DNA from: CBFDBF01 sp050304615
GTDB taxonomy: Bacteria; Pseudomonadota; Gammaproteobacteria; Chromatiales; Chromatiaceae
Reading direction: 5' to 3'
NCBI GenBank assembly: GCA_050304615.1
Contig: JBNLDW010000011.1
Span: 186,001-250,000, forward strand
DNA: 64,000 bases
Program-made: the position numbers and the translations under genes
Shown: piece by piece, positions 8,736-17,613 of the stretch
How the letters are laid out: each line of letters begins with the position of its first letter
Numbering within the stretch: position 1 is the stretch's first letter
The notes under the pieces: generated by a model
What the model was told of the DNA's origin: nothing
Seen by the model: only the letters and a program-made list of their open reading frames with translations
Database searches by the model: none

Positions 8736-10361
8736 ATGCTAAAAGGCACCCCCTACGACCAGGCGCTGCAGGATTACCAACCACTGCTGCAACGCGATCC
8801 CCCGCAACAGGAGCTAAGTACGGAGGAGCTGCTGCAACAGCACCACCCCGACTATTACGCAGACTCGATTGTTACCCTGCAGGTGGGGGCCAACAAGGGT
8901 GACAAATGCCACCGCCAGTTGGCGGACCTACTGCAGTCTGACGCTCGTATTGATGAGGCAGATCTGGCCGGGGCGCCTGTCAAGGAGACCGATGTCCTGG
9001 TGATCGGCGGGGGTGGGGCTGGCTGTGCCGCCGCACTGGAAGCCGCGCAGCACGGGGCCAACGTGGTGCTTGCCACCAAACTACGGCTGGGTGATAGCAA
9101 CACGGTGATGGCCGAGGGTGGCATCCAGGCCTCCATCGAGCGGGACGACACCCCCCAGATGCACTTTGATGACACCCTCAAGGCCGGACACTACCATGGT
9201 GACAGCAACCTGGTGGAGCAGATGGTCATGGCCGGCCCCGGGGTTATCCGCTGGCTGATCCAGCAGGGGATGCAGTTTGATTTGGACAAATATGGCGACA
9301 TCATGCTGCGCCGTGCCGGTGGAACCTCTGCCGAGCGGGTCGCCTACTATCGCGACTATACCGGCCTGGAGATGATCCGGGTACTGCGGGAGGCGGTCAG
9401 CAACAGCAAGATTGAAGTGCTCGACTACAGCCCGGCAGTTGAGCTGTTGGCCAACCAGTCCGGCCACTGTGCCGGGGCGGTTATCTCCTCACTAAAGACC
9501 TGCTCCTATCTACTGGTGAGGGCACAGTCAGTCATCGTTGCCACAGGCGGCCTGGGACGGATGCATCTCAACGCGTTCCCCACCTCAAACCACTTTGGCG
9601 CGACCGGTGATGGCCTGGTTCTGGCCTATCGCCTGGGGGCAAATCTGCGGGATATGGACTCCTTTCAGTACCACCCCACCGGCCTGGCCCACCCCCACCA
9701 CATGGCGGGATCACTGATTACCGAAGGCATCCGCTCGGCTGGTGCATATCTGCTAAACGCCAAGGGCGAACGCTTTGTAGATGAACTCAAGACCAGAGAT
9801 CACGTCTCCTCTGCCATCCTGCGTGAGTGTGCCGAGGGGCGAGGAATTCAGGCCAGCGACGGGGCCTTTGGCGTCTGGCTGGACACCCCCAGAGTTGAAC
9901 TACAGAACCCAGGCCTGCTGGCCGCGGAGTTTCCCAAGCTGGTCAACCTTGGAAAGAAGTGCGGTATCGACCCAACCAAGACACCGCTGCTGGTCTACCC
10001 CACCCTGCACTATCAGAACGGTGGGGTTGAGATCGATGCCGACGGCCTCTCCAGTGTCCCCGGACTCTACTGTGTCGGCGAGGTAAGCGGTGGTATCCAC
10101 GGCAAGAACAGAATAATGGGCAACTCCCTGCTCGATATCATATGCTTTGGCCGTAAGGCTGGCGCCCATGCTGCCATGGCCCCACATAACAGATGGCACA
10201 AGAAGGTTTCTATTGACCATCTTAGCGATCTGCGGCGCGAACTCAGCATGCACGATATGCCGATGGAACAAAAGGGGCCAATGTTGTTCCCGGAGTGCGC
10301 CAAGTTTGAGGCCGACTCGCACTATGACGGGCTACGCAAGAACCGTGGGAAGGCGGGGTAA
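8736..10361 (+). CDS. Fumarate reductase-type flavoprotein subunit, probably with noncovalent FAD
   Basis: A 541-residue flavoprotein of the FrdA/SdhA/NadB family. After about 85 N-terminal residues comes the FAD dinucleotide motif TDVLVIGGGGAGCAAAL (GGGGAG at 91-96). Family active-site positions are present: HPTG (313-316), EGIR with the proton-donor-type Arg (about 333), HYQNGG (425-430) and HGKNRIMGNSLLD (455-467). The FAD-anchoring His of membrane FrdA/SdhA (S-H-T-V) is Asn here (GDSNTVMAEGG, about residue 122), so FAD is probably noncovalent. The C-terminal helical domain is short. With its iron-sulfur partner and a NuoF-like subunit it could reduce fumarate with NADH. L-aspartate oxidase is a less likely alternative because of the FeS and NuoF partners. 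Confidence 0.82.
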   Translation: MLKGTPYDQALQDYQPLLQRDPPQQELSTEELLQQHHPDYYADSIVTLQVGANKGDKCHRQLADLLQSDARIDEADLAGAPVKETDVLVIGGGGAGCAAALEAAQHGANVVLATKLRLGDSNTVMAEGGIQASIERDDTPQMHFDDTLKAGHYHGDSNLVEQMVMAGPGVIRWLIQQGMQFDLDKYGDIMLRRAGGTSAERVAYYRDYTGLEMIRVLREAVSNSKIEVLDYSPAVELLANQSGHCAGAVISSLKTCSYLLVRAQSVIVATGGLGRMHLNAFPTSNHFGATGDGLVLAYRLGANLRDMDSFQYHPTGLAHPHHMAGSLITEGIRSAGAYLLNAKGERFVDELKTRDHVSSAILRECAEGRGIQASDGAFGVWLDTPRVELQNPGLLAAEFPKLVNLGKKCGIDPTKTPLLVYPTLHYQNGGVEIDADGLSSVPGLYCVGEVSGGIHGKNRIMGNSLLDIICFGRKAGAHAAMAPHNRWHKKVSIDHLSDLRRELSMHDMPMEQKGPMLFPECAKFEADSHYDGLRKNRGKAG

Positions 10362-10368
10362 AGTGTCT

Positions 10369-11610
10369 ATGCAACCATTGAATCAAGTACTACTGCGCCC
10401 TGAAATCCGGGTAGGTGACAACCTGAATGCGTGGCTGCGACAGGGTGGTGGTGAGGGGCTAAAGCAGGCGCTTAAGGACAAGGCAGCCATCATCCCGATG
10501 ATTGAGCAGGCCGGGCTGCGCGGCCTGGGAGGTAGCGGCTTTCCCACCTACAAAAAGTGGGAGTTTGTCGCCTCTTACGATGCAGATGAGAAGTATCTGA
10601 TCTGCAACGGCAACGAGGATGAACCCGGTACCTTCAAAGACTGCATCCTGCTGGAAGAGACCCCGTACCAGGTGATTGAGGGGGCCGTGATAACCGCCCT
10701 GGCCGTTGGGGTCAATCGCATCATCTTCTATATCAATCCTGATCAAAAGGCCTCCATCGCAGCAATGCGCGCCGCCGTGGCCCAGTGGCAGAAGTCTGAA
10801 CTCAATGCCCTGGTAACAAAATCGATCGGCCAGGAGATGGATTACACAGTGATGCCCAGCTCTGGCCACTATATTGGTGGTGAAGAGACCGCCGCCATAG
10901 AGTCGGTAGAGGGAAAGTTCCCATTCCCCCGTGGCAAACCCCCGTTTCCGGCTGAATCCGGGGCCTTTGGTAAGCCCACCCTGATAAACAACATAGAGAC
11001 CCTCTCTAACGTCTCCCATATCCTTAGGAATGGTGCCGAGTGGTACCGCAATATGGGGCTAGGTGACTGTAACGGCACCAAGATCTACTGCCTAAGTGGC
11101 GACGTGCTGAAACCGGGGGCCTACGAACTGCCCATGGGCACCCCCCTCAACGAGCTGATTGAGACCTATGGCGGCGGCATGTTGCTGGGGAAAAAGCTGA
11201 AGGCGGTCTTTACCGGCGGCCCATCCAATACCATCCTTACCCCTAAGGATCTGGACGTGGCCCTGGACTTTGACTCGGTTGCCGAGCGCCGTTCCGCCCT
11301 GGGCACCGGCGCCATGATCATCGTCTCCGAGGGGACCGGCATCGTCAAGCGGGTGGCAGAATATGTAAACTTCTTTGCCGCCTCCTCCTGCGGCCAGTGC
11401 CCCCCATGTAAGACCGGCACCTACTATATCTCACTGCTGCTCACCAAGATCGATACCGGACAGGGATCACGCGCCGACCTGGACACCCTGATCAACCTCA
11501 CCAAGATCCTGCCAAACTCCGGCCGCTGCCACCTGATAAATGGTGCAATCAAGGTGCTGGAGAGCTCGCTCTACCACTTTATGCATGAGTACGAAGAGGC
11601 GCTGCGGTAG
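10369..11610 (+). CDS. NuoF-like NADH-binding flavoprotein
   Basis: A 413-residue protein like the 51-kDa NADH dehydrogenase subunit. GLRGLGGSGFPTYKKW matches the FMN loop (GRGGAGFPTG in NuoF), ICNGNEDEPGTFKD matches the NADH-binding segment, and SSCGQCPPCKTG plus a later Cys (GRCHL) give the N3-type [4Fe-4S] cluster. I chose the ATG at 10369, ten bases after an AGGCGGGG ribosome-binding sequence and just past the flavoprotein stop; a GTG at 10363 is an alternative, while longer in-frame starts lie inside the upstream gene. There are no other nuo genes, so it is not complex I. It most likely feeds NADH electrons into the FrdAB-like proteins, giving an NADH:fumarate reductase (inference). Confidence 0.85.
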   Translation: MQPLNQVLLRPEIRVGDNLNAWLRQGGGEGLKQALKDKAAIIPMIEQAGLRGLGGSGFPTYKKWEFVASYDADEKYLICNGNEDEPGTFKDCILLEETPYQVIEGAVITALAVGVNRIIFYINPDQKASIAAMRAAVAQWQKSELNALVTKSIGQEMDYTVMPSSGHYIGGEETAAIESVEGKFPFPRGKPPFPAESGAFGKPTLINNIETLSNVSHILRNGAEWYRNMGLGDCNGTKIYCLSGDVLKPGAYELPMGTPLNELIETYGGGMLLGKKLKAVFTGGPSNTILTPKDLDVALDFDSVAERRSALGTGAMIIVSEGTGIVKRVAEYVNFFAASSCGQCPPCKTGTYYISLLLTKIDTGQGSRADLDTLINLTKILPNSGRCHLINGAIKVLESSLYHFMHEYEEALR

Positions 11611-11625
11611 GGAGGAGGAAACCAC

Positions 11626-12636
11626 ATGCAACCACTCGCGGTTCTGCTAATTGGCTTCTCTCTTTTCAGCGCCCTCGCCATTATCCTCACCCATTTTCGC
11701 CGCGAGAACTATCCAGGCCAGCCCTTTGTCCGGTTTACCGGCGCGACCCTACTACTGGTATTGGCAGGCCTGCAGCTGATACATTTTATCTATCTGCAAT
11801 ATGGTTCAGGGCCTATTCACACGGCCTACTATGTAGCCCTGCTGTTTATGGTGGCACCCCTGTTCTATCTGTTCAGCAAGCCTATATTGCACGCCTACAG
11901 TAGCTACCAACCACTGCAACTACTACATTTCCTGCCCCTGGTGCTGGTGCCCTTTTTGGAGCGCTCTACGGCCCTACCGCTATCGTTCCTACTAGGGGCA
12001 GGATATTTGCTGTGGCTGGCCCGGGGTATCTACGCCCTGCGGGCACAGCGTTCACGCTTCCGTCTGGAGCTGGGCATGCTGGGGGTAGTGTTTGTCATTG
12101 CCCTGCTGGTCGCACTACTCGGACTCGGACTGCTGCCGGTCCCAGAGAGGCTATTTTTCTCCCTCTATGCGATCGCCATCGGTCTGGCCTTCATGTTGGT
12201 CAATGTAGTACTGCAGCTATCCCCCACGCTTTCGACCGATGTCACCGAGGCGGCCAGAGAGTCCTATGCCAAATCCGCACTGGGCGGGGTGGATTGTGAC
12301 GCCGCACTACAGCGGCTTCAGCTAATGATGGAGCAAGAGCGACTCTACCAGAACAGCGAGCTTGATCTGCCGACGCTGGCCATGCGGCTGGATCTCACCA
12401 CCCATCAACTCTCAGAGATGATCAATACCCATCTCGGCAAGGGTTTCTCCCGCCTGGTACGAGAGTATCGGGTAGCAGCGGCCCAAGAGATGCTGCTTGC
12501 GGAACCAGCTGCCGCTGTGCTGGCCGTTGGACTGAGTGTCGGCTTCACCTCACAATCAAATCTCTACGATGCATTTCGCGAGATCGTCGGCATGACCCCA
12601 GGGCGTTATCGTAAACTCCACGGCCAGTCTGTGTAG
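11626..12636 (+). CDS. AraC-family regulator with membrane-spanning N-terminal domain
   Basis: A 336-residue protein. Residues 1 to about 205 hold roughly seven hydrophobic segments, and residues about 235-333 are an AraC/XylS double helix-turn-helix domain (LDLPTLAMRLDLTTHQLSEM ... VGFTSQSNLYDAFREIVGM ... TPGRYRK). Regulators of this build sense a signal in the membrane and act on DNA from there. It begins 15 bases after the NuoF-like gene with a strong GGAGGAGG ribosome-binding site and is probably the last gene of that operon. The natural target is the divergent promoter region upstream, which is inference. The ligand is unknown. Confidence 0.82.
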   Translation: MQPLAVLLIGFSLFSALAIILTHFRRENYPGQPFVRFTGATLLLVLAGLQLIHFIYLQYGSGPIHTAYYVALLFMVAPLFYLFSKPILHAYSSYQPLQLLHFLPLVLVPFLERSTALPLSFLLGAGYLLWLARGIYALRAQRSRFRLELGMLGVVFVIALLVALLGLGLLPVPERLFFSLYAIAIGLAFMLVNVVLQLSPTLSTDVTEAARESYAKSALGGVDCDAALQRLQLMMEQERLYQNSELDLPTLAMRLDLTTHQLSEMINTHLGKGFSRLVREYRVAAAQEMLLAEPAAAVLAVGLSVGFTSQSNLYDAFREIVGMTPGRYRKLHGQSV

Positions 12637-12754
12637 GCAGGGCCCAATCAGACAGCCCCGCAATAAAAACTACTCCTGATCTATAAGATGAGAGGTTTTT
12701 CTCCTCTCCCGCCCTATGCTGAAGCTACACACATAACTCTTTCAGGAGAGACAC

Positions 12755-13117
12755 ATGAATCCTATCTTATTATTGCTCTCAGAGATCCTTTTAAGCCTAC
12801 TCATCTCTATTGCGGTGTTAATCTCCATCTCGGCACCGCTGAAAAATATACTCGTAGATCTATGCCCAACATCAAAACATGCGGATTTTTGGGTCTACTA
12901 TACCCGCATCATGTTACTGCTTGCCCCGCTACTGGTGGTGCTAATAGTAGGCAACACTATCCCCTACAATAATCCTATTACCTCCCATGACCTCCTGCAG
13001 GGTCTTAAGGTTGCATCTATCGCCAACCTATCCGGGCTAATTTTAGGCCTGATAATTGTTGGCAAAAAAGTGTTTCTATCGATATCGCTCAAATGCGATC
13101 TTGAGGGGCAGGCATGA
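12755..13117 (+). CDS. Small membrane protein, unknown
   Basis: I do not recognise this 120-residue protein. It has three clear hydrophobic segments (about residues 4-28, 50-67 and 85-104) and a short C-terminal tail, so it is an inner-membrane protein. AGGAGAG lies at the right distance before the ATG. Its stop overlaps the start of the following SDR gene by four bases, so it belongs to the four-gene unit with the SDR, DUF2269 and DUF4166 genes. Confidence 0.7.
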   Translation: MNPILLLLSEILLSLLISIAVLISISAPLKNILVDLCPTSKHADFWVYYTRIMLLLAPLLVVLIVGNTIPYNNPITSHDLLQGLKVASIANLSGLILGLIIVGKKVFLSISLKCDLEGQA

Positions 13118-13944
13118 ACATACTTCTAACAGGTACAAGCGGATTCATTGGCGGGCATATCAAGCGGACGCTCGAGGAGGCAGGACATAAGGTAATCCCA
13201 GCTGACCGCCATCACGGCATCGACTTCAACTGCATGCTGGAAGCAGCTGACTGGCTGCCACATCTTCAGGATGTTGAGGTGGTGATAAATTGCGTTGGGA
13301 TCATCGTAGAGAGGCGCAACCAGGACTTCGCCCAGCTGCACCAACGTGCCCCTATCGCACTATTTCATGCCTGTGTGGAGGCAGGGGTAAAACGGGTCAT
13401 CCAGATCTCTGCCCTGGGTGCTGATGAGCATGCTGTTACCCCCTATCAACAGAGCAAATTCAACGCCGGCGAGCTGTTAAGCCAGCTACCACTAGAGTGG
13501 TTTATCCTGCGCCCATCCCTGGTATACGGAGAGGGAGGGGCCAGCCTGAAGATGTTTCGACAGATGGCCCGACTACCAATACTCATGCTGGCCGATGGCG
13601 GCAGACAGCTTGTCCAGCCGGTACATGTTAGTGACCTGGTGGCGACAGTTGCACAGTGTCTGCATTCTGCATCGCCGCGACAGACCCTAAATGTAGTGGG
13701 CCCTCAAGCCCTGAGCTTCGCCGCCTGGCTGCAACTGCTACGCAGCAAACAGGGCCGAGGCCGCCTATATATACTACCACTACCATTCGCTCTGGTTATG
13801 GCCACAGCCAGGCTCGCCCACCACCTCATCCCCATACTGCACCCGGATAATCTACGTATGTTGCAGCAGGGTAATACCGCCGAGGTGCAGCCACTGGCTG
13901 ACTTTCTAGGACGGATGCCCCTCAGTCCGGAGGAGGCGTTGTGA
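13114..13944 (+). CDS. Atypical SDR, NAD(P)-binding epimerase-like protein
   Basis: A 276-residue protein of the NDUFA9-like/NmrA-like atypical short-chain dehydrogenase group. The glycine-rich nucleotide site is TGTSGFIGGHI at residues 7-17, with VINCVG in the next strand and YQQSKFNAGE replacing the usual YxxxK region. The last 60 residues are hydrophobic and may touch the membrane. It overlaps both neighbours by four bases. SDR, DUF2269 and DUF4166 genes occur together in many proteobacteria (family knowledge), but the reaction is unknown. Confidence 0.8.
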   Translation: MNILLTGTSGFIGGHIKRTLEEAGHKVIPADRHHGIDFNCMLEAADWLPHLQDVEVVINCVGIIVERRNQDFAQLHQRAPIALFHACVEAGVKRVIQISALGADEHAVTPYQQSKFNAGELLSQLPLEWFILRPSLVYGEGGASLKMFRQMARLPILMLADGGRQLVQPVHVSDLVATVAQCLHSASPRQTLNVVGPQALSFAAWLQLLRSKQGRGRLYILPLPFALVMATARLAHHLIPILHPDNLRMLQQGNTAEVQPLADFLGRMPLSPEEAL

Positions 13945-14414
13945 TCTATCTGACCCTGAAATACATCCACATCATGAGTATGCTGCTGCTTTTTGGGGTC
14001 GGACTGGGGAGTGCATTTTACAAATGGATGGCAGATCGTAGCGGCGACCTGCCCCATATCGCGGTCACTAACCGGCATGTGGTGCTGGCAGACTGGGTAT
14101 TCACCACCCCCACCGTAATCATTCAACCCCTGACCGGAATCTATCTGGCCCATATTTTGGAGATACCACTGAGCACCCCCTGGATTGCAATCAGCCTGGG
14201 GCTCTACCTGTTGGCCGGGCTCTGTTGGCTGCCGGTGGTATGGCTACAGCTACGGATGCACGCCTTGGCCCAGACCTCTCTTGACCGCAACAACACTCTT
14301 CCAGCTGAGTACTGGCGCTATGCACACAGCTGGTTCTGGCTGGGTGTCCCCGCCTTTACAGCCATGTTGTTGACGGTTCTGCTTATGGTCTTCAAAAATA
14401 GTCTGGGAGGCTAA
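13941..14414 (+). CDS. DUF2269 membrane protein
   Basis: A 157-residue protein with four hydrophobic segments (about 3-25, 48-70, 78-100 and 132-153). It matches the DUF2269 pattern: N-terminal YLTLKYIHIMSM, internal ADWVFTTPTVIIQPLTGIYL, and a C-terminal YWRYAHSWFWLGVPAF. It overlaps the SDR gene at ATGA and is followed two bases later by the DUF4166 gene, so it is probably co-translated. The function is unknown. Confidence 0.78.
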   Translation: MIYLTLKYIHIMSMLLLFGVGLGSAFYKWMADRSGDLPHIAVTNRHVVLADWVFTTPTVIIQPLTGIYLAHILEIPLSTPWIAISLGLYLLAGLCWLPVVWLQLRMHALAQTSLDRNNTLPAEYWRYAHSWFWLGVPAFTAMLLTVLLMVFKNSLGG

Positions 14415-14416
14415 AT

Positions 14417-14992
14417 ATGGATACAACTCCACTAATGCAGCGGGCACTTGGAGGCCAATGGGAGCTACTCCCGCCGGCCCTGCAGCGACATTACCAGTCT
14501 GGCAATAACATAGATGTTGGCACACTGGATATCAGCTACCCCGGTTTTATGCAGCCCTACCTAAACCTCTTGCGCCTGTTGGGTGCACTAGTCAACCGCA
14601 GGGGCATGGGAATCCCCACCACCGTGACCAAGCGAATGGCGGGTGATATTCAATATTGGGAACGTAGCATCCACTTTCCTGATGGCAAGACCGTGCTGTT
14701 TAAAAGTCGCTGGGAGTATGCTGGGGGCAATGAGCTGATCGAGTACGTCAATCCCGTCATCGGCCTGAGAATGGCCGTGCATGTTGATATGCAACAGCTG
14801 CATTACAGCGGCAGGCACTTCGTACTACGACTGGGATCGCTACGCCTACCCATCCCGGAGTGGCTGGTATTGGGCCACACCACCATCCTGGAACGGGCCG
14901 TGGGTGATAACTATTTTGCTATGGATTTCCGGCTACAGCACCCCTGGTTCGGGGCGCTGTTTCGCTACGCCGGGAAGTTTCGTACGGAATGA
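14417..14992 (+). CDS. DUF4166 protein
   Basis: A 191-residue protein resembling DUF4166, a domain often fused to or adjacent to SDR-type epimerases. The family-like features are the opening PLMQRALGGQWELLPPALQRHY and the closing LQHPWFGALFRYAGKF. No signal peptide or membrane segment is evident. It ends the four-gene operon. The role is unknown; adjacency to the SDR gene suggests they act together. Confidence 0.75.
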   Translation: MDTTPLMQRALGGQWELLPPALQRHYQSGNNIDVGTLDISYPGFMQPYLNLLRLLGALVNRRGMGIPTTVTKRMAGDIQYWERSIHFPDGKTVLFKSRWEYAGGNELIEYVNPVIGLRMAVHVDMQQLHYSGRHFVLRLGSLRLPIPEWLVLGHTTILERAVGDNYFAMDFRLQHPWFGALFRYAGKFRTE

Positions 14993-15016
14993 GGCCAGCC
15001 TAGGCCGGCCTGGATA

Positions 15017-15217
15017 TCAGCGGCTATAGCGCTTACGGAACTTATCCACACGCCCGGCAGCGTCCATAATCTTCTGTTTGCCGGTATAGAACGGATGGCA
15101 GGTAGAGCATACCTCTACATGTAGCTCCTTGCCCAGAGTGGAGCTGGTGGTAAACTCATTGCCACAGCTACAGACCACTTTGATCTCGGAGTATTCGGGA
15201 TGGATTCCTGGTTTCAT
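15017..15217 (-). CDS. rpmE: 50S ribosomal protein L31 (zinc-binding form)
   Basis: A 66-residue ribosomal protein L31. The true start is MKPGIHPEYSEIKV at 15217; longer in-frame starts add unrelated sequence. The zinc ligands of the C+ paralogue are all present (CSCG and CSTC). The conserved HPFYTGKQK and KFRKRYSR close the protein. It is transcribed alone, convergent with the DUF4166 gene. Where a C- paralogue exists it is zinc-starvation controlled; none is in the window. Confidence 0.95.
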   Translation of the reverse strand: MKPGIHPEYSEIKVVCSCGNEFTTSSTLGKELHVEVCSTCHPFYTGKQKIMDAAGRVDKFRKRYSR

Positions 15218-15448
15218 CTTCACACCTGTAAAAACTGATAAATAGCGCCGCATAGCGCCTTGCTGAACCGCGCATGATAGGCGATTCGCACCCACTGTGC
15301 AAGGGGGAAAACCCCTATTATCCAAGCAGATATGCGCGCAGATAGCGACTATAGCCCCTCCGCACGGCTTGAGGCCGCTGGGTTAACCCTTCAGGCTACC
15401 CTACCTGGGCTGCCGCGCTTCTTACCGCCTCGCGCATGCCAATAATGT

Positions 15449-16228
15449 TCATATTTCAATAGTGCCCTCAAGGTATTTTTCTGCCCTTCCAGCGATCAGG
15501 ACGCGATCACCAACCAATTCGCACTGGAGCTTACCGCCCCTCTTAGACAATTGAGCAGCAGATAATTTATTCCTGCCAAGCCTATTTACCCAATACGGCA
15601 TTAGCTCGCAGTGGGCAGAGCCAGTGACTGGATCTTCATTTATCCCGCACCTTGGGGCAAAAAATCGGCTCACAAAGTCCGTTTGCTCTCCTCTTGCAGT
15701 GGCAACAACGCCCCTGCACTCCAACTCACTTAGAACGCTAAAATCTGGCGATAACGCTACAATATCTGCTTCATTTTCATAGATCGCTATATAATCATCT
15801 GATTTCCACACCTCAATCGGCTCCTTCCCAAAGGCCTCAGTGATTGCATTTGGAATTTCACATTTAGAGATATTGGAAACAGGGAAATCCAACTCCTGCA
15901 AACTACCTTTTCTGGTTACCTTCAGCTTCCCACTCTTGGAGTGAAATACTATTTCATTGTCGTGACTTCTTAATACCTCAAATATGACATAGGCGCATGC
16001 CAAGGTCGCGTGTCCACACAATTCTACCTCGACAGTTGGGGTAAACCACCGAATGTGATAATTGTCCCCGACCTTTATGAAATATGCAGTTTCTGAAAGA
16101 CTGTTTTCTTGAGCTATGTCTTGTAGCACAGCATCTGGCAGCCATTCTTGTAGAGGCACTACTGCTGCGGGGTTACCTTTAAATACATCTTCTGCAAATG
16201 CGTCAATTTGATATATGGGTAATTTCAC
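15449..16228 (-). CDS. PhzF-family isomerase-like protein
   Basis: A 259-residue protein of the PhzF/YddE family, near the usual 260-300. It has the catalytic Glu in NSLSETAYF (about residue 45), LCGHATLACAYV, and the second-half signature GINEDPVTGSAHCEL. Members catalyse isomerisations such as the one in phenazine synthesis, but no phenazine genes are near, so the substrate is unknown. It follows nhaA with a 92-base gap on the same strand. Confidence 0.85.
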   Translation of the reverse strand: MKLPIYQIDAFAEDVFKGNPAAVVPLQEWLPDAVLQDIAQENSLSETAYFIKVGDNYHIRWFTPTVEVELCGHATLACAYVIFEVLRSHDNEIVFHSKSGKLKVTRKGSLQELDFPVSNISKCEIPNAITEAFGKEPIEVWKSDDYIAIYENEADIVALSPDFSVLSELECRGVVATARGEQTDFVSRFFAPRCGINEDPVTGSAHCELMPYWVNRLGRNKLSAAQLSKRGGKLQCELVGDRVLIAGRAEKYLEGTIEI

Positions 16229-16320
16229 AGAACCTTCCTATAAACATGGCGCAGCTGTGTTGTTGCTGACTGTCAAGGCCAAGGCAGTTAGAAGCAATTG
16301 CCCTCAAAGGCAATGCTCCC

Positions 16321-17523
16321 TTACGCGCTTTTATTAAGCTGGCTGTTAGAACGCAAACTCCCTCGCAACACCATATAACCAACGATACCTGATGCCAATG
16401 ATCCCAATATAATGCCAAGGCGTTCATCAAATAACAGATCGACCCCAGTTTCTTCAAAAGCAAGCGACCCTATAAACAGGCTCATGGTAAAACCTATACC
16501 GCATAGAGCCGCAGTGCCATACAACGAGCCCCAGGACATGCCTTGGGGCAGATCGGTTAACTTAAGCTTAATAGCAAGCCAACAAAAACCGAAAACACCA
16601 GCCTGCTTGCCTATGAACAGACCAAGGGCAATTCCTAATGGCACGCTATGCAACAAATGCTCAGCCCCCACGCCAGAAAGGTTGATTCCGGCGTTAGCGA
16701 ATGCAAAGACAGGCAGAATGAAAAATGCCACAAAAGAGTGGAGAGAATGCTCCATTTTTTTTAATGGTGAGCAATGTTCGCGGTTTTTTGACTTCATAGG
16801 AATAAACATCGCTAGAATAACGCCTGCCAATGTTGCATGCACACCAGACTTCAACATAGCAATCCACATCACAACTCCTACGACCACATATAAAACTCTT
16901 GATTCAGGATTACGCTTGTTTACCCAAGCAAGAATAAATATGCATGCGGCCACCACCACGAGCGACGCAAATGATATTTGTGCCGTGTAAAACACAGCGA
17001 TTATTAAGATTGCGCCAATATCATCAAATATTGCCAGCGAGGTAAGAAATATTTTGATACTGACAGGCACTCTAGAACCTAACAGTGATAAAACACCTAG
17101 CGCAAAGGCAATATCGGTTGCAGCAGGTATTGCCCAGCCCTTCATGGCCGCGGGGTCAGTAATATTAAAATATGCGTACGTTACGGCAGGCAATGCCATA
17201 CCGCCAATTGCTCCTATACCGGGTAAGATAATATTTCGTTTATTTGAAAGCTCCCCATCAATAAGCTCGCGCTTCAACTCCAGGCCGATTAGAAAAAAGA
17301 ACACAGCCATCAAACCATCGTTGACCCATAGCAATAATGGCTTCGCAATCTTTAGTGCCCCAACTCGAATCTCTACAGGGATATCAAGAAAAAGAGAATA
17401 ATAGGATTGTAACGGCGTATTAGCGAACACCAGAGCAAGCACGGCAGCAAGCATCAGGATAATTCCGCCTGCTGACTCATGCTCAAACAAATATGAAATG
17501 CGTGAATTTTGAGTATTATTCAT
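16321..17523 (-). CDS. nhaA: Na+/H+ antiporter NhaA
   Basis: A 400-residue inner-membrane antiporter that exports Na+ in exchange for protons. The sequence has about 11-12 hydrophobic segments, the NhaA opening FFLIGLELKRELIDGELS, and the ion-binding double aspartate in TSLAIFDDIGAILIIAVFY. PAATDIAFALGVLSLLG is also diagnostic. It lies in a lower-GC stretch with the PhzF gene and a small secreted protein, all leftward. Together with ectoine synthesis it fits a saline habitat. Confidence 0.93.
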   Translation of the reverse strand: MNNTQNSRISYLFEHESAGGIILMLAAVLALVFANTPLQSYYSLFLDIPVEIRVGALKIAKPLLLWVNDGLMAVFFFLIGLELKRELIDGELSNKRNIILPGIGAIGGMALPAVTYAYFNITDPAAMKGWAIPAATDIAFALGVLSLLGSRVPVSIKIFLTSLAIFDDIGAILIIAVFYTAQISFASLVVVAACIFILAWVNKRNPESRVLYVVVGVVMWIAMLKSGVHATLAGVILAMFIPMKSKNREHCSPLKKMEHSLHSFVAFFILPVFAFANAGINLSGVGAEHLLHSVPLGIALGLFIGKQAGVFGFCWLAIKLKLTDLPQGMSWGSLYGTAALCGIGFTMSLFIGSLAFEETGVDLLFDERLGIILGSLASGIVGYMVLRGSLRSNSQLNKSA

Positions 17524-17613
17524 AGCTCTTCTTTTGCTTTAACTCCACCTCTTCCATCCTTATGATTTAATATATGTGCAGCTCGCAATTAAGTCAGGCA
17601 TGTTGTAAGTGGA

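Noticed and set aside
12690..12708. A hairpin GAGAGG-TTTTTCT-CCTCTC after the AraC gene as a terminator
   Set aside because: The T-run is inside the loop and no T-tail follows the stem, so it does not meet the usual intrinsic-terminator form.
15301..15316. AGGGGGAAAACCCCT as a terminator near rpmE and the PhzF gene
   Set aside because: The stem is short with no T-run on either strand, and it is upstream of rpmE rather than after a gene end.
16229..16320. The PhzF-nhaA gap as an integron attC site
   Set aside because: It contains the inverted repeat ATTGCC/GGCAAT, but no RYYYAAC/GTTRRRY core pair. The nhaA-exported protein gap (17524-17613) also lacks a core pair.
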